DNA of 64,000 bases from Panicum virgatum (Eukaryota; Streptophyta; Magnoliopsida; Poales; Poaceae): NCBI RefSeq assembly GCF_016808335.1, contig NC_053146.1, positions 37,382,470 through 37,446,469 of the forward strand, given 5' to 3'. The notes beneath the pieces are model-generated. The model had not been told where the DNA came from. It worked only from the letters and a program-made list of their open reading frames with translations, and did not search any database. The translations under genes and the position numbers were made by a program. This document shows, one piece after another, positions 1 to 8,830 of this stretch (position 1 is the first letter of the stretch; every line of letters begins with the position of its first letter).

Positions 1-721
1 CATGCGTGCCTGGCCTGATCGGAGCGGGGATTGCGGCCGTGATTGTTTCGCGGGGAAAGCGGATCGCGCTCAACGTCTTGGCGTGATCCGAGCTTCGGGT
101 GAAGGTTCCTGAAGGGGTGCGCGGGCTGGCGAGCGGGCCACGGTCTCGGGAGCGCGCACGGGGCGGAGCGGGGCCACGGGGCAGCGAGGGAGAGCGGCGA
201 GAGCGGAGCAGAGGGAGTTCGGCGAGGATAGCAGACAGAGGAAGGGGAAGGTCCTGCGGTGTGGGGCCAAGGCGTCAGCGAGCGGGGGAGCGCTAGGTGC
301 GGGGCGGGCTGAAACGGAGCAGGCCGGGTCGTGCGGGGGAACCAACTGGGCCAGCGTGCTGGGCCCGTGCGGGAGAAGGACTGGGCCGACTGGGCCGCGG
401 GGTAAGGATGGGCTGGGTTGCGGGTTTGGGTTGTTGGGTTGGGTTTTGGGTTCCTTTCCTTTTCTATTTCTTTTCCTTTCCTCTCAACTCAAAATTATTT
501 GAATTCAAATGAATTTGAATTCAAACTCCTATACAAACAAACAAAACAAAACCATGCACCAGCATGTATGCAACAACAAAATTTAAACCTATGATAAATT
601 TTAATTACTTATAGAACAAAAATTTAGATTAAATGCAAGTCTAACACAATAAACTTTAGAAATTTAAATAAATCCAATTAAATTTATTAATAAATGCTGA
701 AATTTAAATTAGGGTGTTACA
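1..721 (-). mobile_element. Tekay/Del-type Ty3 LTR, partial (runs off left edge)
   Basis: On the minus strand this begins TGTAACACCCTAATTTAAAT at 721. It then follows the same order of AT-rich motifs as the 3' LTR that starts at 12221: poly-A/T tract, a GAATTCAAATT-rich palindromic block near 500-525, a GGAAAAGAAATAG stretch, then GC-rich sequence. It is therefore a second member of the same LTR family in opposite orientation. Only the 5' part of the LTR is inside the window. No polypurine tract or primer site lies to its right, so it is a solo or truncated LTR rather than the edge of a visible element. The GC-rich part (1-400) produces spurious reading frames on both strands. Confidence 0.8.
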
Positions 722-896
722 GATCGGGCCGGGAATCTTACGGCGAACGGAGCAGGATAAATGGTAACTTTCTTTTTACCGTTGCGCCCTAACAGCCCCG
801 CTCCTCTGTCAGGCGCGTCAGATCCGCGCGGAGAAATAACGGTTGGATTTTTACCATAATGTGAATATGCTCCGAATATTCTGGAAGCGACCCGGC

Positions 897-1640
897 GTGT
901 CTCCGTGACCCAGCCAGGGCCTCAGGGCCCGGACACCGTGACTACTCGGTGCGTCTCCATAACTCCATCAGCGACCCTGCTCGGGGGCTGGGCGCCACTT
1001 ACGACCCGACGTGTCTCCATGACCCGACCAGGGCCTCAAGACCCGGACGCCGTGACTACTCGGCGCATCTCTGTGACTCCGCCAGCGACCCTGCTCAAGG
1101 GCTTGGCGCCACCTATGACCCGGTGTGTCTCCATGACCCAGCCAGGGCCTGAGGGCCGGGACGCTGTGACTACTCGGCGCGTCTCCGTGACTCCGCCAGT
1201 GACCCTGTTCGGGGGCTGGGCACCACTTACGAACCGGCATGTCTCCGTGACCCAGTCAGGGCCTTAGCGCCCGGACGCCGTGACTGCTCAGCGCATCTCC
1301 GTGAATCTGCCAGCGACCCTACTCGGAGGCTGGGTGCCACTTACGACCCGTTGTTTCTCCGTGACCCAGCCAGGGCCTTAGGACCCGGACGCCGTGACTA
1401 CTCGGCGTGTCTCCGTGACTCCGCCAGCGACCCTGCTCGGGGGCTGGGCGCCACTTATGACCCGGCGTGTCTCCGTGACCCAGCCAGGGCCTCAGGGCTC
1501 GGACGCCGTGACTACTCGGCGTGTCTCCGTGACTCTGCCAGCGACCCTTCTCAGGGCTGGGTGCCACTTACGACCTAGCGTGTCTCTGTGACTTACTCAG
1601 GGCTTCAGGGCCCGGACGTCGGAACCACTTGGAAAGTCTC
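897..1640. repeat. 114-bp tandem repeat array (about 6.5 copies)
   Basis: Copies begin with GTGTCTCC (or a one- or two-base variant) at 897, 1011, 1125, 1239, 1353, 1467 and 1580. That is a period of 114 bp, with 113 at the last step. Each unit is itself a diverged dimer of about 57 bp: one half carries ACCCAGCCAGGGCCTCAGGG, the other GACTCCGCCAGCGACCCTG. Because 114 is a multiple of three, reading frames stay open through the array in several phases on both strands. Those frames are products of the periodicity, not genes. Confidence 0.93.
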
Positions 1641-2220
1641 AGCGACTCAAACCAGGGCTTCAAGGTCAGGGAACCGAGTTGGATCCATATCTTATGGCTA
1701 TCCCGAGGTAGCTATGGACTGATACCCTCAGAGGATCGGTGTAACGAAAATGCTTGTTGAGTGCTCAGGCATTCAGATTGATAAGAGTGAAAGATAACTT
1801 CTTTGACCCTCGAAATGCTTCTCTGAAACCTTCCGAGGCTCGGGGGCTACACCCAACGGGTGCGCCCAGGGGCGTATCCCGTTCCGGATCTGCAACAATG
1901 ACGGACATTTATAATGAGCACCGAAGGACTTCGTCCGGTACGACAAGTTCAACTCGGCCCTCCGGCACTCGGGGGCTTGATGGAGCTAGATCTATGTACC
2001 TCCCTGCCAAGTGGGGTCCTTGAACCCGGGAGACTACCCTGCTCGATGACCCTTCTACGACTACTCGGCGTGCAGGACTCGGCTGTGCGCGGAAAGGATC
2101 TTCAGTTGATCAGGATGAGAGGCTCCAGCTAGAAGCTCGGATATCTAGGGATCTTAACCGACCTCCTTCCTTGTAAAACAATCCGAACATATCTTCCTTG
2201 TACCCCTATGCCTCTTGGAC

Positions 2221-2228
2221 TATATAAA
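2221..2228 (+). promoter_or_regulatory. TATA box of the LTR at 722-2451
   Basis: TATATAAA lies in a GGACTATATAAAGG context, followed about 30 bp on by ACCCATAGAGACTC. This is a typical LTR core promoter arrangement. Confidence 0.6.
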
Positions 2229-2451
2229 GGAGATATGGGAAGACCCATAGAGACTCTCTTTTACGCAGCATTCCACAAACCCTAATACAACCACGAACAC
2301 AGGACGTAGGGTATTACGCTCATCGCAGCCCGAACCTGTCTAAGACCCTGCGTCTTCGTGTTACCATCGAGCTCTTGGTCCTAAGATCCCCATCCTAAAA
2401 CTCTACCGCCGGGTACACCCCTAGTGGACTGGCCGGAATAGCAATCCGACA

Positions 2452-3582
2452 GTGCCAAAGAAGAAAATCATGAAAAAATAGTTCAAGTTAGGGATAAAGA
2501 AAACAAGCGCACTTTCAATTCATTTACAAAACCATCTTTCCTAGTTGGGCAAGATATTGACTAATATGCTCAAAAGGTACTTTTACTATCTTCCCCACTG
2601 AATTTAACAAACTCAGGCAACCTAAAACCATCAGGATATGCAACAGAATCAAACAAAGTAGGATACAACTTTTGATATGCATGAGTTTTACCTCTAACAT
2701 CCACTCCAAAATTTTCTCTAAGTAAGTTAGCCAAATCATTCTTATACTCAGCAATTACTTTATCAAAAATACTTTAAGAATATGGTTGTGTGGATGTAGA
2801 CACCTCGTGCTGGTTTGGAACAGAAAGAGTGTGAGGACCGGCCGGACCAATCGCAACAACTGGTTGGACTGGCTGGGGTGAACCGGTCTGACCGGACTAT
2901 GAAGTTGGTCCGGCCGGTCAGTGCCGATTTTTTCAACGCTGCACATATCAGTCGAACAACTCATCTGAGATAGGACTGATAGGTGGCATAGAGTTCCTGG
3001 GGGGGGTACTTGTGACCCGTGTGTAACGAGCTCATTTGTTCGACTGATGTTGGTCGAACCAGGGATACTCACAATGGGATCAGTGTATGTAGGTGTCACT
3101 GTCTGACCACTAAAATAATGCATCAGCATTCCATACTAAGGTTGACTCACAGGAGATGTTGTCGATGGTTCAGGAGTATAAAATTCTGAAATGGAAATAG
3201 TAGAGACAGATGGGGGTTCACTGGTTAACTCTGGTTTTTTATCAGCCGCTTCTCTTTCTTTAGAGCTAAGCTAATTAACCCAATGAACATCATGCTCAGA
3301 TTGCAACTTCTTAACATGATCAAGAGTAACATCAAAAGATAAGTCACTCACATTGGGTGTTACCTCAGTAGATGCATCCGTACAGGCAGAAGCGAAGTCA
3401 ACCTCCTTGTTCTTGGTAACTTTGTCACGTCGATCGATCTTGATGCTTGCGAGCACCGCCTTGAGTTCTTCTTTATCACACTTCTTCTTGTGCTCCTCTA
3501 GCATCTGGCGAATATCTTTAGGAAGATAATCGGCTGTTGCTTCAATAATGTTGTCCTTGTCGACTTTAGTAGTAGAGCCCAT
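2452..3582 (-). pseudogene. Ty3 retrotransposon gag fragment, broken
   Basis: Reading starts at an ATG at 3580-3582 with an intact lysine- and acid-rich N-terminus (MGSTTKVDKDNIIE..., about 103 residues to 3271). Then come degenerate sequence and a recognisable gag core between 2760 and 2455. The core has an aromatic LYPTLFD-like stretch, a KFSGED motif, EHISQYLAQLG and, after a frameshift near 2524, LKVRLFSLSLT and a final SLA. These motifs are those of the plant Ty3 gag domain. The coding sequence stops at 2452, exactly where the LTR that ends at 2451 begins, so the gag was cut by that LTR or by a later rearrangement. Capsid assembly would be the original role; this copy cannot make it. Confidence 0.7.
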
Positions 3583-3635
3583 CTTCTTCTTTTGGGTAGA
3601 TTAGATCGTTCTTTCGAAAACCAAGATCTCTCTCC

Positions 3636-3656
3636 CTAGCGTAGTCGCCAAAAATG
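3636..3656 (-). other. Primer binding site region
   Basis: Directly inside the LTR end, the minus strand reads TTTTTGGCGACTACGCTAGG. TGGCGACT followed by a G-rich run is the usual plant Ty3 primer site form just after the 5' LTR. Its place, between the LTR end and the gag start at 3582, supports the call. Confidence 0.6.
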
Positions 3657-4154
3657 TGTTGACGCCTTTTACGGATCAACACACGAACGTGCTAGATTGT
3701 GCGGCATGAGGAGGGGCTTGCTGCAGCACCTCCTGCATGAGGCGGTTAGACCGGTCGCCTGGTAGAACCAGCGACAACTGACGAACACTCACCCGGGAGG
3801 GACCCCGTCAGGGCAAGTGTGCGCAGGGTGTTCTAGGATCAGCGGGCCACCTAGAACATTTTCAAACATCATGGAGACAAAGGAAGAACAGCAGATGGAG
3901 GTTGAAAAAGCGAGGGTTTGGAGAAAAAGATAAAGACAATAAAAGTTAGTAGATTGGTTTTGTCCTTGATCGATTCGATTCCTCAGTCGGCCGTGACCCT
4001 TTATATTTATTGGATGGGGAGGAATTACCCCGCAAGAAATCTTATTTACATATCTAAGTCTATAAAAATACTTATTTGCACTTAGACTCCTCATGGACCG
4101 ATCAGACTGCATGGACAGACCGGTCAGACTGGTTGTTACCAATTTTGGTCGTCA
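3657..4154 (-). mobile_element. 5' LTR of the reverse-strand Ty3 fragment
   Basis: On the minus strand it runs from TGACGACCAAAATTGG (4154) to GGCGTCAACA (3657), 498 bp, with TG...CA ends, and is followed directly by a primer-site-like sequence and gag. A TATA-like element is present on the minus strand opposite 4010-4016. The sequence near 4095-4130 carries repeated GACCGGTCAGACTGG motifs. Together with the gag at 2452-3582 it is the left end of an element whose pol and 3' LTR are not in the window. Confidence 0.7.
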
Positions 4155-5030
4155 ATAGGATCCAAAATTAAAGCTTGCATTCGGGTGGTGACATGAAGCT
4201 ATCCCGTCCTTGGGGATAGTTTGGTAGATGCAGGATTCGACTTGAACATCAAGCCCGACGTCGATGAATGAGGCTAAAGACAGTTCGTGCTACGCTCAAG
4301 TTTGCCTATGCAACAAAGACACCAAGAAGAAGATTGCCCAAAAGCTTAGCTACCGATTCCGTTTTCTGTTTGTTTTTCTTTAGCCCGAGGGGCTTGTACG
4401 AGGGAACTCGTAATACCGTCATATGGATTACATAATATTTGAACCCATGTTATGATTTAGGGCCCTGCTTTTGCCTCCAAAAGCCAAAAGCTCAACCAAA
4501 GCGCCCAAAAGCCCGAGGTGATTTTGCCCAAAAGCAGATTTCACCCTAGTACAAATCAAAAGCACATCCCCCCCGGCTTTCACTGTCTTTTGGATCAAAA
4601 AATTACCCACCTGCCACTGGTTATGAGATATCGGTTCGCGTTCTGTTTTTTCCGTCGCTCTCCTCCCTATCGCCCCGCCTCGCCGCAAGCTCTCTGTGCC
4701 GCTATCGCCCGCCGCCAGGAGCTCGCCCTGCTGCTGTTGCCCGCCACTAGGAGGTCGCCATGCTGCTGTCGCCCGCCGCTAGGTTTGCTCCACTGTCTTC
4801 ACCCCACCAGGAGGTCACCCCACCGCGAGCTCGCCCGCTGCGAGCTCTCCCTGCCCCGCCGTGAGGTCGCCCCCCATGCCGCTTCTTCCCTGAGCGGTGC
4901 GAGCCATGTCCCCAACACTTACAGTCCCCACGGCGAGGTGCAGATCCGATGACCACCATGGACAAGCGGGCGCCTCCGCTATGGGCGAGCTTTGCGGTTC
5001 CGTGGAGGAAGAACCAGCTAACAATTGGGG
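4155..5030. other. Unassigned sequence between two Ty3 elements, GC-rich at its right
   Basis: 4155-4430 resembles retrotransposon 3' untranslated sequence but has no clear match inside the window. 4465-4580 repeats CCAAAAGC-type words on both strands, like a short MITE. 4640-4960 is GC-rich with imperfect CGCCCGCCGCCAGGAG-type repeats and could be a leader exon. At 5031 the sequence suddenly matches the 3' LTR of the Tekay-type element (from 13633), while left of that point there is no match. The 5' LTR therefore lost its first part to a deletion or recombination here. I support no gene in this stretch. Confidence 0.4.
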
Positions 5031-7044
5031 AATTGGCTCCGGCGACTCAGCGCCACCTCCCCCGCGTCCCATTGATCTCGAGCGACGGATCAAGACTGTA
5101 CGGCGCACAACAGCCCGCGCCGAAGTCAATCGGGAAAGAAAACGGTCAGCGCATGGCTTTTTGCTTAAGAGCCCTTCAGTTTCTTGGTAATCAACCCACG
5201 ATCCAAGTCTGTTCAAAAGTATTTACAGTTTAGTCCTATTTTTAGCGCTTTAGCCCTTTAGTTCCTTTAAAATCGAACCCACCATCCAGACCTGCTATTT
5301 TTGCGTGTAAGACCCTAGATCTACCCTTTAATTACGTATAGGTCCCTGGTTTTTGCAGAAAACCCCTGGAAAGCCTATTTTTCTTACAGTTTAACCCCTA
5401 GATCTTGTTTTAGGCCTAGTTTTTGCGTTCTAGCTCCGTTTTAGGTGTTCTTTATGTCCACGCGATCATTGTAACGCGTAGAATATCTTTAGCTCAGTTT
5501 TATACACTATTTTGTTGTATTGGTGTACTGTTTATTAGTGTTAGCCTTTGTTTGCATGCATGTTTATGTTGTTGCCTTGTTTTTGGCCATGTGTTCGTGA
5601 GTAGACGTTGAGCTACCGGAGGAGCATCAGTACCAGTACCCGGAGCAGCCACCGTCTTCACAGCAGTTTGAGTAGCAGCAGGAGCAGTTTGAGGAAGGCA
5701 AGTATAACATGAACAACACCTATCACCTTTAAATACAATTTCATACTGCATTTTAATATTGTATGCTTATAAGGAATTTCCTAGCCACTTTATATCCTTC
5801 ATATATATCCCTTGGGTTGCATTTTGGTTAGTTGTGCTAGGTGCCGCGCTATAACACACTTGGTCCTTTTAATTAATTTGATTAATGGTATATGCAACTT
5901 AATTCTGGGAGTGGCTCTCTGTGATCTGTGCTTGAGTGGCTCACGTCTCGTTAAAAATTGGTTTTTCTAGAAATATGGTTTAGGGGGCCAGCACGGTACT
6001 TAGTGCTTGGTTGGCCACTCTCCATAAGGACCGGTTCATAGAGCGACAACCTGGGACAACAGCGCTACCACAAGACTGATGGTCTTGGCTTACTAATTAG
6101 GTCTTTTTGGTTTGGGGTAACTTACCTGCGGGGCAAAAGGTGGTAAGCTTCAATGGTCCCTGCTCCTCCGGCTTGGTCTGTGCTCCGTGTCTTGTACCCC
6201 CGTGAGGTGGGCCCATCGTCGCTGATCCAACTCTTCGCGGTTACGCCTTACCAACGAGATTCTTTGTAACGGCCTCGTAGTGTGTTTGCTAGTCATCTCA
6301 ACTAAGGAAGTGTGATGAACAACTAGTGTAACTCATGACTTGTGGATAAAGATGTGCAACCTCTGCAGAGTGTAAAACTGGTATACTAGCCGTGCTCACG
6401 GTCATGAGCGGCCTAGATCCCCCTTTTGATTAGTGGGGTTATCTTCCTTTGATTAGGGGGGTTTCCCCGGGTGGCTTGGTTTGGTTTGGTTCTCAGTAGT
6501 ATCATAATTAATTTTGATTAATTACTATGTAACTGGGTTTATGGTAATTCATCAACTTGTAGTAATTAGTTTTAATAAAATTGTGCCAAAACTTAAAAGC
6601 TAATGCAGTTGAGTCAGCCAACCTTAGAGCCTCATAGTTTGTGTTATACTTGTTGAGTACAAGTTGTGTACTCACTCTTGCCTACTCTACTCTTTTTCCT
6701 CTAGTTCTTTTGGGGGATACTCTACTGCTGCTCAGTTCCAGCCGACGCGAGGGAGTTCTCCCGGAGCTACCAGGAGTACGAGGACTTCTAGGCGTTCGTC
6801 TCCCAGTCGATGTCCCTGTGGTGCCCAGCTTCCGAGAGACTTCGTTTATGTTTTACGCTTCCGCATACTCTGTATCAGACATTTTGTCATTATTCTAATA
6901 AATAACATTCGTATTCTCTTTATTATATCTTTTTACGTGATATGTGCTGTGATATATTGTTCATTCTGTTGTATATACGTGTTCCTTGATCCTGGCACGT
7001 ATATGATTGCTCGGTTTATGTCCTTTTATAAACCGGGTGTTACA
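5031..7044 (+). mobile_element. 5' LTR (3' two-thirds) of the Tekay-type Ty3 element
   Basis: The segment 5031-6050 matches 13633-14651 almost base for base, and the LTR continues alone to GGGTGTTACA at 7044. That end is the exact inverted complement of the TGTAACACCC that opens the 3' LTR at 12221. The two truncated LTRs together imply a full LTR of roughly 3.4 kb, long as in Tekay/Del chromoviruses. Inside are an acidic short frame (5601-5732), a GAGTAC/GTACTC palindrome (6655-6673) and a pyrimidine tract ending in AG near 6704. The first part of the LTR, including its promoter, is missing, so this copy should be transcriptionally dead from its own 5' end. Confidence 0.88.
5601..5732 (+). 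other. Short acidic/Gln-rich frame inside the LTR
   Basis: The frame reads VDVELPEEHQYQYPEQ, continues Q-rich with one internal TAG, and ends EEGKYNMNNTYHL with TAA at 5730-5732. The same frame occurs in the 3' LTR near 14202-14333. A similarly placed acidic frame lies in the unrelated-looking solo LTR at 56654-56806. It may be an old exon of the LTR leader. The internal stop and the lack of a clear start make a present-day product unlikely. Confidence 0.35.
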
Positions 7045-7047
7045 GAG

Positions 7048-7059
7048 TGGTATCAGAGC
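7048..7059 (+). other. Primer binding site (initiator-Met tRNA type)
   Basis: TGGTATCAGAGC lies three bases after the LTR end at 7044. This is the standard plant LTR-retrotransposon primer site complementary to the 3' end of initiator methionine tRNA. Confidence 0.93.
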
Positions 7060-7616
7060 TATATTGACTGTAGGACGAAAGCCTAGATAGAACTGGTTGA
7101 GTTTTAGGTCTTCTTCTCTCTAAGCCTTGTCTGCAGAAACTATTTTGCTATTATATTCCTTGAATTCTAAGATTTTTACTCATCTTGGCTTGATTATCTC
7201 TATAGAATAGTTTCCGTAGATTCTGGCCTGGAGTATATCGTCTGGCCATCATAGGTGTAAGCTAGATGACTCCCTTCATAATAGCACGATAGAACATTCT
7301 GCGACGCGTTGTGTTAGTCGAGTCGCGTGATAAACTCGACTAAAGTATGAAGTTTTGAATGCTTGTTATTATGCTACATGTTTGATTTGGATTTTTGGAT
7401 GATTGCATAGTTTAGTAGTTAAATTTGTTTAATGAAAAATCAGTTCCTTAGTTAAAGTTTAATCAATTAATAAAATGAGTTAGATCGTTGGGGGTAAAAC
7501 CGTCCACTCTATCCTGTCTACTTTATCATGCCTAAGTTTTCCTTGCAGAAAGATATCATATCCGTCTGAAATTATTTCTGCAATATCTTTGCTCATATAT
7601 CTTTTGCTCAAATCAG
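7060..7616 (+). other. Untranslated leader of the Tekay-type element
   Basis: AT-rich sequence between the primer site and the first gag ATG. I see no open coding frame, repeat or RNA gene in it. Confidence 0.6.
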
Positions 7617-8830
7617 ATGGTGAACACCAGGCACACCAGTTCTGACCAGCAGCAGGGACAGAATAACCAGGGTGCTTAACAGCCATTGCCGATGCCTCCA
7701 CCCTTGACTCCGGAGCAGTTCTTCCAGCTCCAGATGCAGATGATGGCCACCCTGAACAACACCATTCAGGCACTGCAGCAGGTCCACGCTCAGCCACCGC
7801 CTCCGCCTCCACCACAACAGCCCCGCGACAGGCGTGTGGAGTTTCTGAGGGGTCACCGGCCGACGTTCTCCCACACGTCTGACCCACTCCAGGCGGACGA
7901 CTGGCTCCATGCAGTGGAGCACCAGTTGGACATCGCCCAGTGCGACGATCGGGAGCGTGTCTTGTACGCAGCAGGACAGCTGCGAGGGGTAGCTTTGGAC
8001 TGGTGGGAGTCCCACCGGATTCAGGACCGCGAGACATTCACCTGGATCCAGTTCCGGGAGCGGTTCCGTAGCCACAACGTCCCCACGGGCGTGATGAAGA
8101 CTTAGAAGAAGGAGTTCCTTGCACTTAAGCAGGTAAACTCAGATATAATCTTTCAGCATTTCCTTTTTGAGTTAAGACCTACCTTGTTCTATCTTTCTGA
8201 AACAGAAAAAGTTAAGCTAATCATTCGTCATACATCCTTCTTTTTTCACTTCAGGGGACTATGACGATCACGGAGTACAGTGACCGTTTCCTTCAGCTCG
8301 CTCACTACGCCCCTGCCAAGGTCGCGGATGACCGCGACAAGCAGGAGCACTTCATGGAGGGTCTTGAGGACTACATCCAGTACGCACTGCTCAACCTCCA
8401 CTTCAATGACTTCAACCATCTGGTTGATAGCGCGCTCAACACGGAGTGCAAGCACCGGGAGATGGAGGATAAGAAGAGGAAGATCACTCTAGTTGCTTCC
8501 GGCAGCAACACCCGTCCTCGCCTCTAGCCGCCCCAGCAGTACCAGCAGCAGCAGTACCGGCCTCCCCAGCAGTACCAGCAGCGGCCGCAGCAGTACCCAC
8601 CTCGACAGCAGCAGCAGGCGGGCCAGGGCCAGAGGTTTCCGACACCTCCGGCTCGTGCCGCTCCACCAGCTCCGCCAGCACCTCAGGCTCCACGGCAGGC
8701 AGCTCCTCCTGCCGGACAGCAGGCTCCAGGACTCCCTCGCACCTGCTATCACTGCGGTCAGCCGGGGCACTACGCCAACTCTTGCCCCCGGATGGCGCAG
8801 GCGGGACAGCAGGGCCGCCCAGCTCAGCCC
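7617..8830 (+). pseudogene. gag of Tekay-type Ty3 element, with intron-like interruption
   Basis: The ATG at 7617 opens a Gln- and Pro-rich N-terminus (MVNTRHTSSDQQQ). The capsid-type domain follows (FLRGHRPTFSHTSDPLQADD, then a DWWESHR block near 7998-8020), then a Pro/Gln-rich linker and a CCHC zinc knuckle ([14 protein letters not shown], about 8747-8790). Stops interrupt it at 7677 (TAA), 8103 (TAG) and 8525 (TAG). Between LALKQ and GTMTITEYSDRF the frame is broken by 122 bp that look like a spliceosomal intron; removing them restores the frame exactly. Gag packages the element RNA. No frameshift other than the intron-like block is visible, so decay is by base substitution. Confidence 0.85.
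8133..8254 (+). other. Intron-like insertion in gag (GT...AG, 122 bp, phase 0)
   Basis: CAG|GTAAAC at 8130-8138 and CTTTTTTTC-rich sequence ending CACTTCAG at 8254 are good splice junctions. The upstream codons end in CAG (8130-8132) and the downstream codons begin GGG ACT ATG at 8255. The joined product reads LALKQ-GTMTITEY, the expected continuous gag motif. The insert is 122 bp (not a multiple of three) and contains no in-frame stop itself, but unspliced translation shifts frame and stops soon after 8254. No target-site duplication or terminal repeats were seen that would make it a small transposon. Confidence 0.7.

Larger units (their letters stand above)
722..2451 (+). mobile_element. 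Ty3 LTR relic (Tat/Retand-like), probable solo LTR
   Basis: The right part looks like an LTR promoter and R/U5 region. There is a TATA box at 2221-2228, about 110 bp of leader, a GGGTATTACGC motif near 2308, and an end ...CAATCCGACA at 2451 where the interrupted gag sequence resumes. Plant Tat-lineage Ty3 LTRs commonly end this way, and the interrupted LTR at 45397 ends similarly in ACCGACA on its own strand. The left boundary is not resolved: sequence directly abuts the LTR at 721 and no matching target-site copy was found. The middle is occupied by a 114-bp tandem repeat. No coding region is believed here. Confidence 0.55.

Noticed and set aside
905..1591. Several overlapping open frames of 65-120 codons on both strands
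   Set aside because: They come from a 114-bp tandem repeat whose length is divisible by three; no domain, and all phases are equally open.
897..1640. CRISPR-like regular repeat
   Set aside because: Units are contiguous 114-bp tandem copies without unique spacers, in a plant genome.
4518..4952. 144-residue Ala/Arg-rich protein
   Set aside because: Low-complexity GC-rich stretch beside a broken LTR; no homologous motif and an equally open antisense frame.
7480..8075. Minus-strand frames of 155 and 185 codons opposite gag
   Set aside because: Antisense shadows of the Ty3 gag, which has recognisable motifs on plus.
8133..8254. Small MITE inserted in gag
   Set aside because: No terminal inverted repeat or target duplication; exact phase-0 GT-AG junctions favour an intron.
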